Source: Diploscapter coronatus
Taxonomy: Eukaryota; Nematoda; Chromadorea; Rhabditida; Rhabditidae
NCBI GenBank assembly: GCA_964036155.1
Contig: OZ038422.1
Span: 60,659,201-60,723,200 of the forward strand
Length of the DNA: 64,000 nucleotides
Reading direction: 5' to 3'
Both the position numbers and the translations under genes were made by a program. The notes under the pieces were generated by a model that searched no databases, was not told where the DNA came from, and worked only from the letters and a program-made list of their open reading frames with translations. Below are positions 57,303 to 64,000 of the stretch, in pieces (position 1 is the first letter of the stretch; each line of letters begins with the position of its first letter).

Positions 57303-60300
57303 ATGTTTGCTTAGCTGGGAGTTAGCCTACATGCCCAATTAGTTTTTAAAAATTTGTACTGACTTAGGAAATAAATAAATCCTGCATTCATGCGGAAATA
57401 AATTTAAAAAATAGCCATTAGGAGCAAGAATGCAGATTTTTACCTCGAATGAAAAGTGATAAGAGAATAGCGATGTCGAATATTTTGCAAGAAAAAACTT
57501 ATCATTGGACTTGGAAGTTTTTGATCCGATATAAGATTCGACACCGTCTAATGTCCTCTTATCCATAATGACAAATAGTCAATTGAAAGTAGGCTATGAT
57601 ATTTCTCAGCACGATTCAAATATCGGATCGAACACTTCTAAGTCTGCTTTTCATAAAATCAATAATTTCAACAAATGATTAGGAATTAGAACTAAACAAA
57701 TGAAGGGATTCTTAATTGGTTGGACAATAATCTGTTCAATTTCGAATTTCGTTCAAAATGTCGTCTCGAATTCAAATGAAGTATGCTCAAGAGAAAGAAT
57801 TTGAAATTTCAAAAAAAAATTTTGAATAATATTTATTTCAGAGTCTTTATTGGATGCCTTCAGGAGTTGTTTGTATCATATGTATTGAAATTAAGTTATT
57901 ATTTCACATTTTATTGAATTAAATTTCAGTATCAAATCTGAGATTATTATAATCAAGCTCTATTTTATGTTCATTTTTCCGATTTCACGCCATTTATTCG
58001 TTAGTGGATCGTATCCTCGATTGAATTACAGAAATCCTTGATAATATGTTTTTGAAATCTAAGTTAACAAGTATTTCGTATAAATATATGCAAAATCTCA
58101 GCTCACCCTCCGATTGCAAACAATTTCCCGTTAGCGACAACAAGAGAATGACCGTATCTTTCATAATTCATATCGACAATTAGAGAGATTCAACTGTCAA
58201 CTGGAACTGAGGGATCGAAACACCAACAGAATTTGGATATACCATAAATATATAATTATACGTTACCTCTACTATATAATTCTGTAGTCATCTTTTTTTA
58301 ATTTCTTTACTACATTCTTGTGATTTTTAAAGTGTTTTATGCTCCAAATATAAAATTATAAATTTGTCAACACTAATAATTTTATTTAGTCAATCAAGTC
58401 TGGTGAGCCAATACTTTTATTTCATAAAATAGTTAATGAAAAATCCTCTTCAATATAATTTGATTTAGGTTTTGAATGTGGTAAAAAACATAGACGAGTG
58501 ATTTGACTGTTTGCGTTGCATTATTATTGAGAGAATCTGTCACCAGAAAAATGTTCGACTAGATTTTAAAACTAATAAATATAAATTTAGATATTTTAAC
58601 GAGTATTTGTTCACTAAATTCCTCATTCTCAATTCTAATTTTAAGGTCAAATTTTAAATCATCTTCATATTGATGACTAATTAATTCTGCTTTATAGTCG
58701 ACAAATGATATAAGTTTTATAGAAGTACTCGAAATTCTAACAGCCAGTCGAAAGCTGGCATTAGAACAACGAACGAGCGGGGGCGAAGCAAAGAAGCTCT
58801 AGTTTAGACGTATAATTTGTTAGCTGTTTTGGAAGAAATTTAGCAAAACATTTTGCTTTTGAATGCAAATCGATAATTGATGATGTAATTAGACATTTTG
58901 TTCCTGCACAATTTCATGTCTAAATGACGAACGATGTCATGTCTGTTTTTCCTTAAGTTCGACAATGCTTTTAGTCATCCGTCACATTTCAAATAAGAAT
59001 TCGCTCTTCTTTCTTCGATAAATATTTATTTTGTAAATTAAAAATTATCGATTTGACGATTTATCGAATTTTACTATGACTCAGAGTTGAAGTACGCGTC
59101 TTTATCGATGTGGTATATGAATCACATAAGGGGGCGAGGTCTGTTGGAAATATTGAAAAGAAAAGATGGAAAACATAGAGAACCTCATGGCTTACCGTGT
59201 ATTTTACGTTGTTAACCGATTTTTCTCTGCTTACCTCTCAAGTTTCGACCGACTCTTTTCTCAAATTTCTTTCAATAATCTCCCGAAAATCGCGGTAAAT
59301 TTTCAGCGTTAATTTCTTTTCCGCTCTACATTTTCAGCGCTATTTTCCTACTCTCGACTCATTTCGAGGTAAATCGCGGTAAAACTTGGGCGGATTTTTT
59401 TGCAAAAATTCTGCGTCTCTGACCTTTGTATCTTTTTCTGCTAATTTTATCTGGTCTCTAGCCTTTCTTAGCTTCTTTTCGTCTCTAATTTGTCTGTCTC
59501 AATTTTTTTGCCATTGGTAAACAATGCCTTCTTACGGTTTTTAGGTCAAGAAATGCGCGCAATTCTCCAGAAAATCTCGAACTTTCCCCTCTTTTATGGA
59601 AAGAAGCAACGAGTTTATTCAGCTTTTTTCGTGATTCTTGCAAATTTAAGTGTCCAGAAAATCTCATTAATGTTGGATTCTTGAACACCTAAACGTGATT
59701 TTTTAATCTCATCCATCGCTTCATATCATGAAAATTTTATGGTGTGCTAATATTTGACAAAAAATGCATAATATCCCTGTCATATAATAGCTAATGCAAT
59801 ACTCTAAAGTTCTACGTTAACATTTGTTCTAACAATGCTGTAACAATTCATAACTTTTCAAGCCAAGCCACAACTTTCCTTAAATTGTTATGCAAAAAGT
59901 TGACTTGTTCTGCTTCTGATCAGCACTGGTTTTGTAATTCAATCGTCATGTTTTTTCGTTGTTTTAATTGGTTCAAGCCTCGCGCATTTTGCATGTCTTT
60001 CTGCTTGTCTCATTTGTATTCGTAACGGTTTCTTAGCATTTCTCCTTTTCTTCGTTTTCTTCTCTTCGCGCTTTTTCCATTCATCAGAAACGATTTGCAA
60101 GAAAGTCCACTGTGGTGCTTTAGAAACATCAAAAGCCTTTTGATATTATTTTTTATTCTTATATTTTATAATTTTTTAAGAATAAATTGACAGGTTCCTT
60201 CATAAGATTCGTGATACTTTTATAAATCTAGCACTAGCGTTCTTAAAATTCAATTAACCTAAAGTTACGTTATTTTGAGTAGTTCATGAACTTCATTTTT

Positions 60301-63143
60301 TCTTTAAATTAAATATCTGCTTGATTTACGTTATTTTCTAGGCATAATAATAATAATCCATTCTTTCTTTAGTTTCATGTTTCATGTATTTTCATATTCA
60401 TTCGGTCTCCGTTTTCTTCATAATCTTTTGTCATTCTTCCCGCTTATGTTTGTTCTACATGAAAATCTACACGTTACGCGAAGTGCGTGCGTTCCGGTGT
60501 AGTAAAAATAACGCGACGAAAACATGCACGCGAAAGAAAATATTTACGTCAGTAGGCTTTTTTTTAAGCGGAAAAATAGCTGCTTTGAGCGGTGTAAGAT
60601 TAGGCAATTTCTTGTTACAAATCGGTCATTACCATTTCAAGACTAGGCAAAAAATCCTCATTTTGTATTCTTAATATCGTTATTTCCTCGCCAAACAGAA
60701 TTAAAAAAAATCACGCAAAAATTACTAATTAATGTATTTTTATTGGAAAAATCGATCCTAAAATTAATCTTGTTACTGTTTCCTCTTAAATTTGCTAAAT
60801 AGATATCAAAACTGTTGCTGCGAATGTCATGTTTGACAAATTTCTTGAAAATCAGTCATTCTCAATTTTGGTCTTGTTACCTCTTCCTCTTGAGTTTAAT
60901 TGATATTTCTCACCTCTGCCCCTCGTCTTTCATGGTGTTGTCCTGGTGCTTCGATTCTTCACTCCTTGAAAGGAGGGCCTACTTCAAACACAAACGAGTG
61001 GACCCTCAGCCATCATCAATTCATTCAGTTCATTCCACTTTTTTCTCCTTCCTTCGATCGAGCGCGGCTTTTTCCTTTTTCTTCTGGCATCTGCACGTAT
61101 TTGTGCGTCTGAATGATTTGAGAGGTTATTGCAACTAATTTCAGTCATTTCCTCGTTTCATCCAATGTCAACATTCGATTTACGAATATTTTTAGATTTT
61201 ACAAAATTCTTCTTCTCTTCCTTTCTAATTTTTTGCATTTGAAAATTACTCAATAATATTCCAATTCGAAGGTTTAGTTCTATTTTTCTTTCAGAAAACC
61301 CCTTTCTCGATAATCCTATAAAATTCTGCAAAACTCTTTTCGACTAAAAGTAAACGCGCTTACTTCCATCCAATTATCAATTTATTATCAGTGCACAAGT
61401 AAATAAAAATGCTGATTGGATTATTTCCCAGCTGGCCCCTTTATATTTCAGCATTTCGAGCGATGACACATGCTTATTTGCGATGAATGGACCACACCAT
61501 ATTTAGTAATAAATTTTAGCTATAAAACTGATCATCGCTTTATTCAGTTTGAACATTTCATAAGTAGGTCTTTCTCAATATTTTAAAGAAATTCGTTAAA
61601 TTCATCACATTTCTTCAATTTTGCTAAAATGTATAGCTATGCTTCAAAAATTCCCTGCACTTCATTACAATTTGATATATTGGTCTCCTATGGATTGCGA
61701 ATTAATGAATGAAATATAAACTTTACTAATCCTATCTGAGTTTGAATCAATCTCCACATAAGTTATGAAGATTTCCTATACTTTCATGGTTTTTTTTATC
61801 TAATTGACTTCTTTAGATTGTGAATGGGCGAAATATAAAATTTTTAATTGTCATTACTGTCACTTCGCTAATCATATGATTAGCCTTCATAATATTTGCC
61901 TTCTCTTCTTATCATGAAATCAGAGGAAGCATTGAAGCCGACATCTATTTCTGATGGAAAGAGATCTATTTATTGACAAAGCAAGAAGAGGAACGTCCCT
62001 CTGCATTGATCTTGTCCATCGGTTTTATTGTCTTTCTCGCGCAGTCTCGTTTTCTCTCTCGGATTTTCATGCTATTTACTTATCGCCATTCTTATCGCAT
62101 ATCAATCGATTTATTTCATTCATATGCATTCCTATTTCGTCATTCTCTAGAGCTATCATGATATTCTAACTTCGCTTCAGATATCGTGAAGTTTATTTTT
62201 AAGCCTGAAGTTTATAAGTGAGAGAAGTTGTATTATTTTCAGGAAATTTTCAGTCTATTCATCTTTTCAAAACATTTCTTTCAACAAAAAAGCATTCCAT
62301 TTTCGTCATGCTTGGTTCCAAATATGATCGTTTTGGTCAGAATAGCTCTTTTCTGTTGGTTATTTTTCTGCTCTCTTTATGTGCTATTTCTTTCGTTCTG
62401 CAAAAGGAGAACTGTCTTTCTCAAAGGCGCTACAACGTTTGCCAAAAGGCTCGTGGTGTGAATATTTCCGCTCAATCGCTCTTTTCTCAGGTTTTTGCTA
62501 TGGTATTTATCAGATTTGTAGGACAACAATGCACTTTTATATATATATATTTTTTTTTTAAATCTTGCAAAAATGGGCGTATCCTTAACTTGAACGCAGT
62601 TTTAAGCTAGTTCATGGTAATGGATTTTTTAAGTCTCTTATCAGGTTGTACGATAATTTAAGTTCACCTTTTGATAGTTAAACGTAGGAAGAGTATAACG
62701 TAAATTATCGTCCGAACTAATATTCTTCACAAATACTCCAGTCATTCTTCTTTTTTGAGAATATTTTGTCTAAACGTCAAGTGTTACGAACAATCTCTAA
62801 TAGAGATTCTGTCAGATCTGTTTCACTCCCTCCGTCATTCTTTTATATCGTAAATGTCAATGATTTTACAATCCTCTTTCTCTGAAAGAAATGTCTTCAC
62901 AGCTTCAATGCCTTGATTCTCATTGCCTTTGCTTTGATTGCCTTATGAAAACACTTGCCCCACCAGACTTTGACCATAATCTTACAATATCTTTTATTCG
63001 TAAATCGATTTTTGCAAACTATCGTAAATTCTTTTTGACATTTGTATTAGACTGATCTATCGGACTTGATCTTAAAGAAACAGTTCTATTACGCTTTTTC
63101 TTCATATGAATTTTATTTGATAAAAAGTGGAAAGCTTTCCAGT
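57303..63143. other. Long non-coding region upstream of the last gene
   Basis: Nearly 6 kb with no convincing gene. It holds the Helitron-like element at 58266-58802, and pyrimidine-rich + strand sequence becomes common from about 59.2 kb onward, resembling a promoter or outron of the gene starting at 63144. Open frames at 60384-60674, 60815-61138 and 62218-62610 are hydrophobic and T-rich by composition and have no domain features. Confidence 0.5.
58266..58802 (+). mobile_element. Helitron-like non-autonomous element (candidate)
   Basis: The left end CCTCTACTATATAATTCTG matches the elements at 9811 and 51870. The right end is AACGAGCGGGGGCGAAGC, then AAAGAAGCTCTAG followed by T. A GC-rich hairpin-prone stretch (GAGC...GCTC) just before CTAG-T is typical of Helitron 3' ends. 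There are no terminal inverted repeats and no coding capacity. Length about 537 bp. Confidence 0.5.
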
Positions 63144-64000
63144 ATGCCATCAATATCACTAGTCTCCCGAAGGAACCACTCGCAACGACAGCCCATTTTT
63201 GAGCTATCTTCCTCTTCAAATGGTATGGAAGTCCAATTTTGGTCGAAATTATTCTAATTTTCAGACGCAATATCTCCTTCCTCTTCATCTAGTCACTCTT
63301 CCACCTCTCACTCGCCGATTTCCTACAACCAATCGTATCTCCAGATTCAGACTTCGCTGAATAAACGGTAATTAGGAAATTATTTTTTGTTAACTGCCAT
63401 AATAATTCTCTCAGAATCTCTCCGTCTGATGTGCAACAACTAAGACGAGAAATGCGGGAGGAATTTCACTTGGACAAGACGACGAGCGGCAAGATGCAGA
63501 CGTTGCAAGCCAGTATGAGATTATTGACTGATTTAAGGGATCAATTAGAGAGGACCGCGCATATTGGTAAACTATTTTAAAATTACTTAAATTTGATACA
63601 GCAAAATACTCAAAATACATTTTTCTATGATTTTCACGGATCAAGTTTCAGAGCCCCAAACCTTGCCATATTTTATTCTGGAATATCAAGCCTTCATCAC
63701 TTGGCTATTCACGCAAATCCGATACGCTACCTACATGTCGAATCTACAGGAATACTTTGACTGTTTGAAGGTAAAATATCCAGGAAAGCAAGCTATTGTT
63801 AAATTTCAGTCCCACGAATGGAAAGTGTTTTCGCATTTGAGCGAGGATTCCGAGTATTTCCCTCTGATATCCCTGGAATTCGCGCTCCTCTGCAAAGAAT
63901 TCTCGAGTTTCTGCGACGAAACGACGGTTTCTCTCACGAAGGAACTCTACACCAAAGCACTGCTAGCCCTAGAGAAGAAGAAGCGGAAGAACGCGAATCT
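63144..64000 (+). CDS. Unrecognised coiled-coil/helical protein, 5' part only
   Basis: Runs off the window end. Exons 63144-63222, 63265-63367, 63415-63566, 63652-63770 and 63810 onward are in consistent phase, giving about 214 residues. The ATG lies one base after a TTTCCAG acceptor, so trans-splicing and a true start are plausible, though upstream exons cannot be excluded. Residues 1-60 are Ser-rich and probably disordered (ELSSSSND, SPSSSSSHSS). From about residue 60 the protein becomes helical and charged: DVQQLRREMREEF, LQASMRLLTDLRDQLER, then ILEYQAFITWLFTQIRYATY, and Phe/Leu-rich helices with FCDE. It ends here in KKKRKNAN. No known domain is recognised. The regular helices suggest a helical-repeat or spectrin-like fold, which is inference only. 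Confidence 0.7.

Noticed and set aside
62218..62610. 130-codon + frame
   Set aside because: Phe- and Leu-rich composition typical of translated T-rich non-coding DNA, with overlapping frames of similar quality.
1..64000. CRISPR arrays, prophage, bacterial operons or viral genes
   Set aside because: No regularly spaced direct repeats, Shine-Dalgarno-type dense coding or viral proteins were seen. Gene structure is clearly eukaryotic.

Overview
This window is nuclear DNA of a nematode. Protein genes are split by many short introns (commonly 42-60 nt, with TTTCAG acceptors). Several start codons sit within about ten bases of a TTTCAG-type acceptor, as in spliced-leader trans-splicing. The gene set includes types known mainly from nematodes: a ZIG-8/Dpr-type immunoglobulin protein, a nuclear receptor with a CNGCK P-box, an EAT-4-type glutamate transporter and a PIR-1-type RNA phosphatase. 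Intron density is high (14 exons in the transporter, 25 in APC4). Species cannot be read from the sequence. No bacterial, viral or CRISPR features were seen. All exon models were built by hand from splice motifs, reading phase and family resemblance.

Layout: 1-2.67 kb pyrimidine-rich non-coding DNA; 2.7-4.4 kb unrecognised low-complexity protein (+); 6.7-9.6 kb vesicular glutamate transporter (+); 9.8-10.9 kb nested mobile elements with a perfect 50-bp inverted repeat; 11.2-13.2 kb ribosomal protein L6 (-); 14.2-16.7 kb DUSP11/PIR-1-like RNA phosphatase (+), followed at operon-like spacing by APC4 (+, 17.3-23.9 kb); a TA-flanked MITE at 24.1-24.5 kb; 25.4-26.9 kb putative zinc-binding nematode protein (+), convergent with a nuclear receptor (-, 27.3-30.8 kb); 32.0-33.3 kb Mediator subunit 11 (-); 34.5-37.2 kb WASP-interacting protein (-); 38.3-39.7 kb UBE2K-type ubiquitin-conjugating enzyme (+); 40.8-42.9 kb COX17 and Sec20 (+, candidate operon); 44.2-45.1 kb small membrane protein (-); 45.8-51.6 kb ZIG-8/Dpr-type protein (+); 53.0-57.0 kb a divergent Hsp70-related protein (-); 57.1-63.1 kb mostly non-coding DNA with a tRNA-like sequence and a Helitron-like element; 63.1-64.0 kb the start of an unrecognised gene running off the window.

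Most genes are unrelated housekeeping or neuronal genes. The most unusual locus is the 1028-residue Hsp70-related protein. It has a long N-terminal extension with a tandem repeat and an Hsp70 nucleotide-binding fold with lost catalytic motifs. It has no peptide-binding domain, and a polar tail of about 350 residues ends in a CaaX-type C-terminus (CTIF). Other points of interest are two GC-AG introns, two candidate operons, and several families of interspersed repeats, one of which supplies a splice acceptor inside APC4.
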